Source: Enterobacter asburiae (GTDB taxonomy: Bacteria > Pseudomonadota > Gammaproteobacteria > Enterobacterales > Enterobacteriaceae). Taken from it: 64,000 nucleotides of DNA. Positions 1 through 7,405 of this stretch are shown here, piece by piece. The stretch is from contig NZ_CP102247.1 in assembly GCF_024599655.1 (NCBI RefSeq), positions 744,001 through 808,000 of the forward strand. Direction: 5' to 3'. Below the pieces are notes generated by a model, which was not told the DNA's origin, made no database searches, and saw nothing but the letters and a program-made list of their open reading frames with translations. Both the position numbers and the translations under genes were made by a program. How positions within the stretch are numbered: the stretch's first letter is position 1; each line of letters opens with the position of its first letter.

Positions 1-112
1 GTGGTTAGCGGTATGGAGGTGTTCCACCACCTTCATATCGCGAGCTATTGTCGTATTAATCTACCCTGCTTTTCATCGCTTCCTTAACAGGGATGGCGTT
101 TACGCTGAGTAC

Positions 113-139
113 ATTATACCCAGCTGAATAAAAATACAG
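113..139 (-). promoter_or_regulatory. LexA-like box with consensus -10, reading off the left edge
   Basis: On the minus strand a CTG-N10-CAG element (124-139; CTGTATTTTTATTCAG, one mismatch to CTGT-N8-ACAG) lies just upstream of a perfect TATAAT (113-118). The transcript would run left. An AAGGA followed by an ATG at 76 opens only six codons, and a second ATG at 36 opens a frame that leaves the window after 12 codons. The product cannot be identified. A cargo gene under SOS control is an inference. The -35 is poor, and one LexA-like match can arise by chance in AT-rich DNA. Confidence 0.35.
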
Positions 140-422
140 TATTGAATGATACGATAAAGTTGAAATGTGCGAGCTGGATTCAGAAATATAGGAGGCAGGA
201 GAGGATTACATACAGCCAGTCATCATTTTTTAGTTTTCGATAAACTGAAATGATATGTTTTTTTATATAAGACAACGTCTCGTCAGCACTCATTTCAGAG
301 GCTAATGTTTGATATTCCCCACCTAGATCATCATAAAGATGATAGTACAACTAACTCAGATAACGACAGACGCTGGCAAAGAACCCGGGAGGAGAGTCCA
401 GAAAAGCTGCTGCAAATCCATA
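140..422. other. AT-rich stretch with no recognisable gene
   Basis: I see no convincing coding frame, RNA gene or repeat here. The plus-strand frame that opens at 305 runs antisense through the gene remnant to its right and has no family resemblance, so it was not called. Confidence 0.4.
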
Positions 423-787
423 TTAAAGAGTCTCTGCTTTCCTTGCATCTTCGCAATGAACCAGATTCCAGAGTTGAATTTTCAGGCAGGTTAACGCACT
501 GGCCCGTTCATCAGGATAGTTCAGGCCTGCTTCATGCAGGTAAGCATCGAGATATCTTTTCAATGCTCGGTTGTCCAGGATTTTATCCAGGTTTAACGAG
601 GCAAGGATTAACAGCGCCTCCGACTCGTCGCCTGCCATGACCTGCGCCTCTGCCCATTCGAGAATTTTTTGTCGTAGTCCTCTCTGACAAATGGGTATAG
701 CGTTTCGCCAAACTTTCTAAGGCATAGCAGATCATTAAGCGTATAAGGGTATAAAGAAGTCAGCAGCCTGGGCTCCTGATGGTGCAT
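423..787 (-). pseudogene. Frameshifted remnant of an unknown cargo gene
   Basis: Two minus-strand frames join into one plausible protein. The first runs from an ATG at 787 (MHHQEPRLLTSLYPYTLNDL and on, to ...REDYDKK). The second continues after the A6 run (plus-strand T665-T670) as ILEWAEAQVMAGDESEALL to the stop at 423. Neither frame alone spans the stretch, so a +1/-1 slip in the A tract is the likely lesion. The joined product would be about 120 residues, helical, with no signal peptide. I do not recognise the family. A 71-residue ORF starting inside the second half could still be expressed. The remnant starts just outside the degenerate tRNA-derived repeat, so it belongs to whatever occupied the neighbouring side of that junction. 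Confidence 0.4.
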
Positions 788-813
788 CAGGGCAAGGATA
801 TTAGCAGCTTATG

Positions 814-896
814 GCCAATAAAAAAGCCACCTGAGAAGATGGCTAAAAATTGGTGGCTCTAGCTGGACTGGACCAGCGACAAAGTGATTATAAGTT
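814..896. repeat. Degenerate left att-like repeat: tRNA-Ile 3' end plus ogr-type terminator piece
   Basis: Bases 851-896 align with the 3' half of the tRNA-Ile(CAU) gene at 27323-27369 (TGGTGGC, GCTGGACT, ACCAGCGAC, GATTAT blocks) with several substitutions and one deletion. Bases 814-830 are identical to 20277-20293, the A-rich segment and terminator arm that follow ogr. The block therefore has the arrangement of an ogr-side prophage end (terminator then tRNA 3' end), like the intact copy at 20277-20381, but eroded. I read it as the left boundary of the present prophage and possibly also the scar of an older, deleted P2-like neighbour. Confidence 0.65.
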
Positions 897-1044
897 CCTA
901 TAGCGCTAACCGAAAATCAGTTTTTGCTTTGTTTATCAATAGTATACATTGCAACTGTTTGCCAATATTTACCCATTTTTCGCCATTTTATCGCCACTGA
1001 ATCTGAACTAATCAATCATGGTAGTTAACGCTGCATTAGTTATG

Positions 1045-2067
1045 TTAAATATCAAAGTGGTCTGTATAAACTTGCATCAATTTTCCAGTAACATATTTAT
1101 GATCAAGTGATACCTCACTCATTATACTAATGCAGTTTCTTAATAAAAAGTTTTTCCCCTCTCTATTTTCAAAGTTATGATCTTCATAGATTTCATTGAA
1201 GAACTTACCAAACAACCCCCACTTAGATAGTATTGTATTATAGTGTTGTTTATTAGGTTTAAATCTATGCATGATCTCATTTCTGCTTTCTATAATTCTA
1301 TCTAACTCTGAAATTTTTGGATGGTAAATATTATGAAGACGTTCATTCTCAGTTTCAGAAATGCCATAAAAATCTATTATTGTATTTTTTAATTTCTTAC
1401 CTAGTATGGAACTCGTGATAATTGACGCAGTTTTGTCATTGGATATTTTTAAAAAATCTTTTTTATCGCGAATTAATTTGCAAAGAAAATAATGGTTATT
1501 GGAAAAAAGAGCACCTAGATACTCTCGTGATAGTGAATCTAGATATGAACATAATGTTCGAGCAAATGAGTGTAAGATAATGTTTTGCTTTTTCAGTTCA
1601 TTAGACTTGCCTTTTAAAATATCAAGTATCTCGATGACCTCAGCGTAATCAACTTCAAGCAATTCTATATCTCTTGTATAAACATCAATGATTCCGCTGT
1701 CTATAACTGTGGTGTATCCATACTCAGTAATAAAATTCTCTAAAATGGATTCTTTACAAGCTTCAAGAATTAAGTCGCTCTCGGCAGGGATTTTCTTTTT
1801 TTCAAAGGCTTGTTCTATAAAACCAAATAAATCCCCTGAGCTTATATGGTGTTTTTCCTCAAGAGAGTCTGAGTAGTAGTAATTGGAATTAATATTGCCG
1901 AATGTTAGGAATTCATTTAGCTCATCTGGTAAGTGTTTTATTTCTTTAAACTCATGAAGTTGATTTATAATATTTAGGTTAATGATAGTCGATATGATTA
2001 AATTTAAAGAAGAGTTTATCTTATCATTGATATCTATTTCGTTATCATCAAAGTCTATAACTAACAT
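1045..2067 (-). CDS. Unknown protein with HEPN-type RNase motif, coupled to integrase remnant
   Basis: A 340-residue protein, AT-rich and Ile/Asn/Lys-rich, unlike the phage genes around it. Residues 262-267 read RNEIMH, matching the R-N-x3-H motif of HEPN-family RNases, within a helical C-terminal part. There is no signal peptide or membrane segment. The start ATG overlaps the integrase stop (TATGTTAG), so it sits where P2-like prophages often carry cargo (moron) genes, downstream of int. HEPN proteins commonly act in abortive infection, toxin-antitoxin or RNA-degrading defence, so a defence role is a reasonable guess. The motif is short and no partner gene is adjacent, so the family is not certain. 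Confidence 0.55.
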   Translation of the reverse strand: MLVIDFDDNEIDINDKINSSLNLIISTIINLNIINQLHEFKEIKHLPDELNEFLTFGNINSNYYYSDSLEEKHHISSGDLFGFIEQAFEKKKIPAESDLILEACKESILENFITEYGYTTVIDSGIIDVYTRDIELLEVDYAEVIEILDILKGKSNELKKQNIILHSFARTLCSYLDSLSREYLGALFSNNHYFLCKLIRDKKDFLKISNDKTASIITSSILGKKLKNTIIDFYGISETENERLHNIYHPKISELDRIIESRNEIMHRFKPNKQHYNTILSKWGLFGKFFNEIYEDHNFENREGKNFLLRNCISIMSEVSLDHKYVTGKLMQVYTDHFDI

Positions 2068-2560
2068 ACGATTTCATCCTTAATAGTAAGGTTAGCCAAT
2101 GGGTTGAATTTTACTGCGTCTTCTAAATGATCTGGGGCAAAATGTGCATATCTCATCGTCATTTTGATGTCTGTATGTCCAATTAGGCGGTGTAAGACAA
2201 GAATATTACCACCAATCATCTTAAAATGGCTGGCGAAGGTATAGCGCAAAACATGGGTAAGTTGTCCTGCCGATAGTTCGATACCTGTTCTTTGCAGAGT
2301 GGACCGGAACGCGCCATAACAAACTAAACAACGGGCCTTTTTTATCATCAAGCAGAGGCTCATAGAACTCTTTGCTGATTGGGACGGTACGGCTTTATCT
2401 GCCTTTCTTGTTGGTGTATGTGATTTTGTATTTCGCGTGATGGCTTTTTCTCAGTTTTCGGCCTCAGACCACCGCGCGCCAGTGGCGAGACAGATTCTTA
2501 CCACGGTTTCTAAATCAGGGTGGTCATGCCGTTTACACTCTCAGAGCAGTTACGAAATTT
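2061..2560 (-). pseudogene. int: P2-family tyrosine integrase, decayed
   Basis: Recognisable pieces of a P2/186-type integrase appear in different frames: ETVVRICLATGARWSEAEN (catalytic Arg I region) then a stop; GR-stop-SRTVPISKEFYEPLLDDKK (TAA at plus-strand 2395-2397); then, after a frame change, GIELSAGQLTHVLRYTFASHF and LIGHTDIKMTMRYAHFAPD (Arg II, His and Tyr region) up to 2061. The N-terminal arm-binding domain is gone. Several independent lesions mean no active recombinase can be made, so the element cannot excise by itself. The last 100 codons remain open and could be translated, but without the Arg I region they would not be catalytic. Confidence 0.88.
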
Positions 2561-2621
2561 GGTCGTTGGTTTGGATAGAGCTCGCAAATCCAACCGGCAG
2601 TAGGATTCTCACGATCCCCCC

Positions 2622-3197
2622 TCAGCTCACCTCGCTATAAATCCCCACCACGCGACCCACCGTTTTTATCTCGTCGATACCGCATTCAAACGGAACCTTG
2701 CCGCCCGCCACGTGGAGCTTTTTACCCGGCAGCAGCGTTAAGTCGCGGATGCTGGCGGTGCCTTCAATCTCAACCAGCCACAGGCCGTCGGTCAACGATG
2801 CGTCTTTTTCAATAAAGTGCAGCTTCCCCTCCGCCCGGACGGCGATGCCGCGCGCCAGCGGTTTGCTAAAGAAAGCAGAATCGATACTCAAAATGGTATT
2901 TTCTTCCAGCTTTCCATCACCGAGTGTGAACGTTGAAACCGAAACCGGATCGCCCGGCGCGGGGTGACCTTCAAACTGCGCACCTTGCCCGGTCATCAGC
3001 CAGCGAAGGCTCGCGCCGGTGTCCAGCGCGCACTGAACCGCAAAGTCGTAAGAGATGGTACCGCGCGCGTAGCGGTTCTGAAGCGAGCTGGCGGCGATAT
3101 TGAAGTGCCGGGCCAGCTGGATTTTCTGCGTGAAACCATATACCTGACAGATTCTATCGAGTAACTCTTCATTATTCACTTGAGAATCTAAAATCAA
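2622..3197 (-). CDS. cI: 186-type CI phage repressor
   Basis: A 191-residue protein that keeps the prophage silent by binding early-promoter operators. It closely resembles phage 186 CI as I remember it: an N-terminal HTH (VYGFTQKIQLARHFNIAASS, roughly residues 17-37), SYDFAVQCALDTGASLRWLM, and a C-terminal oligomerisation domain ending in FECGIDEIKTVGRVVGIYSEVS. I chose the TTG at 3197 because AAGGA lies 7 bases upstream and the resulting length matches 186 CI (192); the open frame extends upstream to 3356 but through the operator. Repressors of this class are inactivated by Tum rather than by RecA-stimulated cleavage. The gene is intact. Confidence 0.87.
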   Translation of the reverse strand: MILDSQVNNEELLDRICQVYGFTQKIQLARHFNIAASSLQNRYARGTISYDFAVQCALDTGASLRWLMTGQGAQFEGHPAPGDPVSVSTFTLGDGKLEENTILSIDSAFFSKPLARGIAVRAEGKLHFIEKDASLTDGLWLVEIEGTASIRDLTLLPGKKLHVAGGKVPFECGIDEIKTVGRVVGIYSEVS

Positions 3198-3217
3198 AAT
3201 ATATTCCTTTGGGTGTT

Positions 3218-3243
3218 TACTAATACTCAATTGGGTATTAGTA
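3218..3243. promoter_or_regulatory. 26-bp near-perfect palindrome, probable CI operator
   Basis: Twelve of thirteen base pairs are self-complementary around the centre at 3230/3231 (core ACTCAATTGGGT). It lies 20 bp upstream of the cI start, where the 186 repressor and early-lytic promoters face each other. Its length and position suit a dimeric HTH repressor site. Assignment to CI is inferred from position. Confidence 0.65.
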
Positions 3244-3330
3244 TCATTACAAATTCGGGCAATCAGCGGCAGACGTTGGCAAACAGAGGCTAATGATTGC
3301 AGACCATTATCAAAATGGGAATCATGCAGC

Positions 3331-3435
3331 ATGGCTTCTGAAATCGCAATCCTCAAACGGTGGAAAAAGCCGTGCTGTGCCCGTTTTCAGCACATTAGCG
3401 TGCGTGAATTTACGCGAGGGGAGATATGGCGATAG
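3331..3435 (+). CDS. Small ORF of the early operon, function unknown
   Basis: A 34-codon frame (MASEIAILKRWKKPCCARFQ and on) whose stop overlaps the next gene's ATG at 3426. It is Arg/Lys/Cys-rich. It occupies the place where 186-like phages normally have apl and cII, yet resembles neither. There is no clear ribosome binding site. It may be a real small early gene or the 3' end of a deleted one. Confidence 0.3.
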   Translation: MASEIAILKRWKKPCCARFQHISVREFTRGEIWR

Positions 3436-3764
3436 AAGCTGCCCGTGCAAGGGTTCCACTTAGCGTGGGAGCGCGTCTTAACGGGCTTAACCACGTCGCT
3501 GAGCTGCGCGCCCGATACGGGAGCGATAGCGGGAAAGAGCTGGCGCGGTTTATGGCTGAAATGCGCGATAGGCGCGATCCCTGCTTTGAGGAGAACAGCA
3601 GGGCGCTGGCCGCCCTCTTTTTCCTGGCGAGATTGCCCGTCGCCCGTCATGAGTGCGATATCAGCGAGCTGACGACCGAAGAGAAACGGGCGCTGATTAA
3701 CGCCATGAACCATTTTCGTGCTGTTGTGAGTTTATTTCCTGAACGGCTGACCATGCCGATATAA
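3426..3764 (+). CDS. Early P2/186-like protein, DUF5347-like
   Basis: A 112-residue protein typical of the early region of 186-like prophages (PLSVGARLNGLNHVAELRAR, RDRRDPCFEENSRALAALFF, LTTEEKRALINAMNHFR). It has GAGGGGAG just before its ATG and no membrane segment or enzymatic motif. The DUF5347 label is from memory of the family. Its role in the phage cycle is unknown to me. It is the first full-length gene rightward of the CI operator, so it is probably repressed by CI. Confidence 0.6.
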   Translation: MAIEAARARVPLSVGARLNGLNHVAELRARYGSDSGKELARFMAEMRDRRDPCFEENSRALAALFFLARLPVARHECDISELTTEEKRALINAMNHFRAVVSLFPERLTMPI

Positions 3765-3832
3765 CCCAACCAAAAACCTAATGGCGTAAACCCGCCGGGC
3801 ACCCTATTGCCTGAAATAATGGAGAACGCGTG

Positions 3833-4060
3833 ATGCGAAACAGTGAAAACCGCCCTTATCCGATTGGAAGTGAAGAACTGAAGCGCCTGCTGATGGAGGC
3901 TAAAACGGAGGAACGATGCGCGCGAGCTCTCGCTGTCTCCCTGCGCCTGGAGGCGCTGGCGAGCCATATCTATAAAACCGGCATGAGGGGAGAAGACGTT
4001 GCCGAACTGCTGTGCCACGAGGCGGCCCGCTACGAGCGTGAATCACAGGAGCTGCACTGA
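3833..4060 (+). CDS. Early P2/186-like protein, DUF2732-like
   Basis: A 75-residue helical, charged protein resembling the DUF2732 family of P2-like phages (EELKRLLMEAKTEERCARAL, LEALASHIYKTGMRGEDVAE, ending ERESQELH). I prefer the ATG at 3833, with GGAG ten bases upstream, to the adjacent GTG at 3830. Its TGA overlaps the ATG of the zinc-finger gene at 4060, so the two are translationally coupled. Its function is not known to me. Confidence 0.65.
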   Translation: MRNSENRPYPIGSEELKRLLMEAKTEERCARALAVSLRLEALASHIYKTGMRGEDVAELLCHEAARYERESQELH

Positions 4061-4281
4061 TGGCCGATTTTATCGATCTTGCGCAGGGGCGCGAGCAGGA
4101 GGACAGAGAGCGGTACATTAATCGCGCCCGCAGACGACCCGCATCGCCTTCGCGTTTCCTCTGCGAGGATTGCGAGGCGCCGATACCGGAGGCGCGCCGC
4201 ATGGCGGTGCCCGGCGTGGCCCTGTGCGTAACCTGCCAGGAGATCGCGGAGATGAAAAATAAACACGTCCGGGGAGGATAA
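4060..4281 (+). CDS. TraR/DksA-type C4 zinc-finger protein
   Basis: A 73-residue protein with the short TraR/DksA layout: a helical N-terminus (MADFIDLAQGREQEDRERYI) and a C-terminal C4 zinc finger (CEDCEAPIPEARR, then CVTCQEI). DUF2732 and this gene precede the replication gene in 186-like phages. Relatives bind RNA polymerase through the secondary channel and alter promoter choice; whether this one does is inferred. The stop is two bases before the gpA start, so the three genes form one operon. Confidence 0.82.
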   Translation: MADFIDLAQGREQEDRERYINRARRRPASPSRFLCEDCEAPIPEARRMAVPGVALCVTCQEIAEMKNKHVRGG

Positions 4282-4282
4282 G

Positions 4283-6472
4283 TTGGCTACGTCATTTGCT
4301 TATCCGTGGAATGCCCCGCGGTCGGCCATAGGCAGCCCTTATCTCACCCATGACCAACAGCAGCGCCGCGATCGCCTTTTCGCGGCGCTGCTGCAGGCAA
4401 GAAATGCTCTCGCACAGCAGCCCGACTGCTTACGCTTCGAGGTCTGGCGCACGGTTGACGCCCTCGAACAGCATCGGGGCAGCCCGCAGGCCAACGCCTT
4501 TTTGATCCGCTTCTGCAAAAGGATGTTACCCCGCCTGCGGCGGGTCTCTGAACGCTATGCCTGCACAGGCCTGCACGACGAGGTCTCCAGGGCCGTGTTT
4601 GACGGTCATTTCGACACTCAGCTTCTGCAATACCTCGCCTCGCGGATGGTCGAACTGGTTGCCCGCTATAACCGCCTTCCGGATATGTCCCGCGCGGATA
4701 TCGACCTGCTGGCCGCAGATATCGCCAGCTTTATTCGCGGCGAGCTGGCGAATATTAACGATGCTGAAATGGGTGAATACCAGACGCTGTACGTCTGGTA
4801 TCAGCGCGCCGGGCTGATCGCCCGGCAGTTCAACGTGTCGCCACCGCACTGGGAGCGGGTGTCGAAGACGTTTTTCGACAAAGATGACGTTGCCGCGGCG
4901 GTGATCCGCATGTTTTCCGAGGCGTGGTGGCGCGGGCGGCTGCGTCGGATCGCGTCTGCCTGGCGCGAGCATTTGCAGATTGCCCTCGGCAACGTCAGCA
5001 AAAAGAGAACGGCGTATGCGAGCAAACGCTGCGTGACCGAGTGGCGCGAGCAGAAGCGCCGCACCCGCGAATTTCTCAAGGGCATGGAGTTGGAAGATGA
5101 AGAGGGCAACCGCATCAGCCTGATTGAAAAATACGATACCTCGGTGGCCAACCCGGCGATACGCCGCTGTGAACTGATGACCCGCATCCGCGGGTTTGAA
5201 AATATCTGCGAGGCGCTGGGCTATGTGGGCGAGTTCTATACTTTAACCGCGCCCGCGCAGTATCACGCGACGCTGAAATCAGGTTACCCCAACGCGAAGT
5301 GGAACGGGGCCAGTCCGGCGGATACGCAAGGCTACTTTACCCGTCTATGGGCGCGTATCCGCGCAAAGCTCCACCGTGACGGGCACCGAATCTTCGGTAT
5401 CCGCGTTGCGGAACCCCATCACGACGGTACGCCCCACTGGCACATGCTGATGTTTATGCTGCCGGAAGATGTCGAATGCGTTCGCCAGATTATCGGGGAC
5501 TACGCGCGGCAGGAGGATGCCGTTGAGCTGCAGAGCGAAAGCGCCAGACAGGCGCGCTTTCACGCGGAAGCGATCGATCCGCAGAAAGGCAGCGCTACCG
5601 GCTATATTGCCAAATACATCTCAAAGAATATCGACGGCTATGCGCTCGCTGGCGAGACCGATAGCGAAAGCGGCGGGCTGCTGAAGGAGACGGCATCCGC
5701 CGTGTCGGCCTGGGCAGGGCGCTGGCACATTCGCCAGTTTCAGTTTATCGGCGGCGCGCCGGTAACGGTCTACCGCGAGCTGCGGCGTCTGGCGGATCCC
5801 GAAGCCGCGCGCGGTCTGAGCGTTGAGTTTGCCGCCGTCCATGAGGCTGCCGATGCCGGGGACTGGGCGGGTTACGTCACTGCGCAGGGCGGGCCGTTTG
5901 TGCGTCGCGATGATTTACAGGTGCGCACTCTGTATGAGCCGCGCGCCGGGTTTAACCAGTACGGCGAGGAAACGGTCCGCATCCGCGGCGTGTACGATCC
6001 TGCCGTTGGCGCGGGCAGCCCGATTTTTACCCGACTCACGCAGTGGAAAATTGTGCCGAAGCGGGCCGCGGATCTTAAGGATTCGCCCGTATCCTCTCGG
6101 AGTTCTGTCAATAACTGTACGCAGGCCGATCTTTCTCAACCCCTAAGCCGACGTGCGAGACGGGCGTTAACCGAACGCATCAAATTTATCCGCCCTGGCG
6201 CGTCGTCGCCCGTCGTCTTCGCGAGCGACCCGCAGAACGGGGTTCCGGAGAAGGTGATCGATGAGATACGACTCGCCACCGGGATAGCCATCACTCGGGG
6301 AGAGGCCCTGCATCTAATGGCGGGAGGCATCAGCCGCTTTAACGATAAATGGTGCAGAGGCGCAGCCGACGGATCGCTATTTCCGGCACCGTGCTCTTAC
6401 CAGCAAAAGGCGCGGAAAATCCTTGAACGTATTGGGTATTTAACGGATCTCTTCGCTCAGAGAGCCCGCTAA
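4283..6472 (+). CDS. A: P2-type replication initiation endonuclease A
   Basis: A 729-residue rolling-circle initiator of the P2 gpA family (P2 gpA is about 760). It nicks one origin strand and stays covalently attached through tyrosine. Visible motifs are the metal-binding HxH (HWH, residues 385-387, after EPHHDGTP) and the two-tyrosine motif GYIAKYISKN (Tyr441 and Tyr445). It starts at TTG 4283, with GGGGAGG seven bases upstream. In P2 the origin lies inside the A gene. The gene is fully open, which is odd in an element lacking every packaging gene: if expressed it could replicate the DNA in situ. Confidence 0.88.
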   Translation: MATSFAYPWNAPRSAIGSPYLTHDQQQRRDRLFAALLQARNALAQQPDCLRFEVWRTVDALEQHRGSPQANAFLIRFCKRMLPRLRRVSERYACTGLHDEVSRAVFDGHFDTQLLQYLASRMVELVARYNRLPDMSRADIDLLAADIASFIRGELANINDAEMGEYQTLYVWYQRAGLIARQFNVSPPHWERVSKTFFDKDDVAAAVIRMFSEAWWRGRLRRIASAWREHLQIALGNVSKKRTAYASKRCVTEWREQKRRTREFLKGMELEDEEGNRISLIEKYDTSVANPAIRRCELMTRIRGFENICEALGYVGEFYTLTAPAQYHATLKSGYPNAKWNGASPADTQGYFTRLWARIRAKLHRDGHRIFGIRVAEPHHDGTPHWHMLMFMLPEDVECVRQIIGDYARQEDAVELQSESARQARFHAEAIDPQKGSATGYIAKYISKNIDGYALAGETDSESGGLLKETASAVSAWAGRWHIRQFQFIGGAPVTVYRELRRLADPEAARGLSVEFAAVHEAADAGDWAGYVTAQGGPFVRRDDLQVRTLYEPRAGFNQYGEETVRIRGVYDPAVGAGSPIFTRLTQWKIVPKRAADLKDSPVSSRSSVNNCTQADLSQPLSRRARRALTERIKFIRPGASSPVVFASDPQNGVPEKVIDEIRLATGIAITRGEALHLMAGGISRFNDKWCRGAADGSLFPAPCSYQQKARKILERIGYLTDLFAQRAR

Positions 6473-6543
6473 TCTCCATCCATATCATGTACATACCGTG
6501 AAGGGTTCTGATTTTTCGCTTCACTCTTTTTATGAATACGTGA

Positions 6544-6563
6544 TACTGTATGTTTATACAGTA
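6544..6563. promoter_or_regulatory. LexA (SOS) box controlling tum
   Basis: TACTGTATGTTTATACAGTA is close to the consensus TACTGTATATATATACAGTA, with both CTGT and ACAG half sites intact. It lies 18 bp upstream of the tum start and would cover the promoter. This is the same arrangement as in phage 186, where LexA represses tum and DNA damage releases it. Confidence 0.92.
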
Positions 6564-6581
6564 TCTCGTGGTGGAGGTTGT

Positions 6582-7022
6582 GTGGACAGAGAGTTGAACG
6601 AGCAGGTCATGATTGAACGAGTCGAGCTGATTGCGCGACTGACGACAGAAGGAACGTGTCAGGAAAGAGATCGTGAGATTGCCCTGAATTTGATTGCTGA
6701 GATTGCGCGGGGAAATTTAATCAAGAACAACGCATTTACCGTTGTGTTCTCAGCATCGCCTGTTCCGGAACGAATCAAAAAAGAGGGCAACGTTCGGGTG
6801 AACATTACTCTCGATAAAGATCAGCAGATTGGCCATGCCGTCGTTGAAGCCTTTCAGTGCGAACTGACCCGCAGAATACGATCCCAGTTCCCGTCATCGC
6901 GGGTGAACGTGAAAATAGGATCGGTGACGGGGGTCGAGCTCCAGGGGCTTGAAAAAGAGGCCGATCGCGAAATGCTGGACGCTATCCTCCGGGAAGTCTG
7001 GGAAGACGAGAGCTGGCGCTAG
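6582..7022 (+). CDS. tum: Tum-like SOS antirepressor with DinI-like C-terminus
   Basis: A 146-residue protein, the length I recall for 186 Tum. The C-terminal ~75 residues are DinI-like (VEAFQCELTRRIRSQFPSSR, ending ILREVWEDESW; E. coli DinI ends similarly). 186 Tum inactivates CI after DNA damage. I chose the GTG at 6582 because GGAGG (6573-6577) precedes it; the frame opens earlier, but through the LexA box. LexA box, Tum and CI together give a complete 186-style switch. In 186, tum sits at the cos end, so the genes that follow in a normal prophage should be Q, P, O and so on; here X follows. Confidence 0.85.
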   Translation: MDRELNEQVMIERVELIARLTTEGTCQERDREIALNLIAEIARGNLIKNNAFTVVFSASPVPERIKKEGNVRVNITLDKDQQIGHAVVEAFQCELTRRIRSQFPSSRVNVKIGSVTGVELQGLEKEADREMLDAILREVWEDESWR

Positions 7023-7201
7023 CCCCGGCGTCATCACCCGTACCAACATCCTCATTCCTGTTTTGCGCTTCCGTTGAATCACGCTTCGCCGCTCGCGGAC
7101 GATCTGTTGTGCCCGCGATTGTCCATCCGACAGCGATAGCGAAAAGCCTGCTGGCCCGGGAAACTCTACTGTACCTGGAAACCGGATGTTGGGAGCGTCT
7201 G
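7023..7201. other. Deletion junction: head/packaging genes Q-P-O-N-M-L and cos absent
   Basis: A P2/186 prophage should have about 6 kb of head, terminase and portal genes here, plus cos. Only 179 bp separate tum from X. I could not recognise the P2/186 cos sequence. A frame reading into X (from about 7109) encodes PTAIAKSLLARETLLYLETG, which does not resemble gpL as I remember it. Confidence 0.75.
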
Positions 7202-7405
7202 ATGAAAATCTATGCAATGCAGGGGGACACGCTTGATGCCGTTTGCGCCCGCTTTTATGGGCGCACGGCTGGCGTCGTGGAAGCCGTTCTGAAGGCCAAT
7301 CCTGGCCTCGCGGAGTTAGGCGTTATCTTGCCTCACGGCACGCCGGTAGAGATGCCGGAGGTGAATAGCGCCCCCACAAAAGAATCCGTAAACCTATGGG
7401 ACTGA
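7202..7405 (+). CDS. X: Tail protein X
   Basis: A 67-residue P2 gpX homologue (MKIYAMQGDTLDAVCARFYG, VLPHGTPVEMPEV-like ending, WD C-terminus); P2 gpX is also 67 residues. It has a LysM-like fold and is needed for tail assembly, associated with the tail tip/hub. I chose the ATG at 7202 to match gpX, although the frame is open upstream. It is the first structural gene after the missing head block and overlaps the holin gene by 10 bases. Confidence 0.88.
   Translation: MKIYAMQGDTLDAVCARFYGRTAGVVEAVLKANPGLAELGVILPHGTPVEMPEVNSAPTKESVNLWD

Noticed and set aside
305..640. 111-codon plus-strand ORF
   Set aside because: It is antisense to the more convincing two-frame remnant at 423-787 and has no family resemblance.
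3198..3356. Longer N-terminus of CI starting at 3356
   Set aside because: It would run through the operator palindrome; the TTG at 3197 has a good ribosome binding site and gives the 186 CI length.
7023..7201. cos site of the prophage
   Set aside because: I looked for the P2/186-type cos core (GGCG-purine-GGCGGGGAAAG-like) around the tum-X junction and found no acceptable match.
7109..7201. N-terminal extension of X, or remnant of L, in frame with X
   Set aside because: The upstream frame does not resemble gpL as remembered, and the product starting at 7202 has the exact length of P2 gpX.
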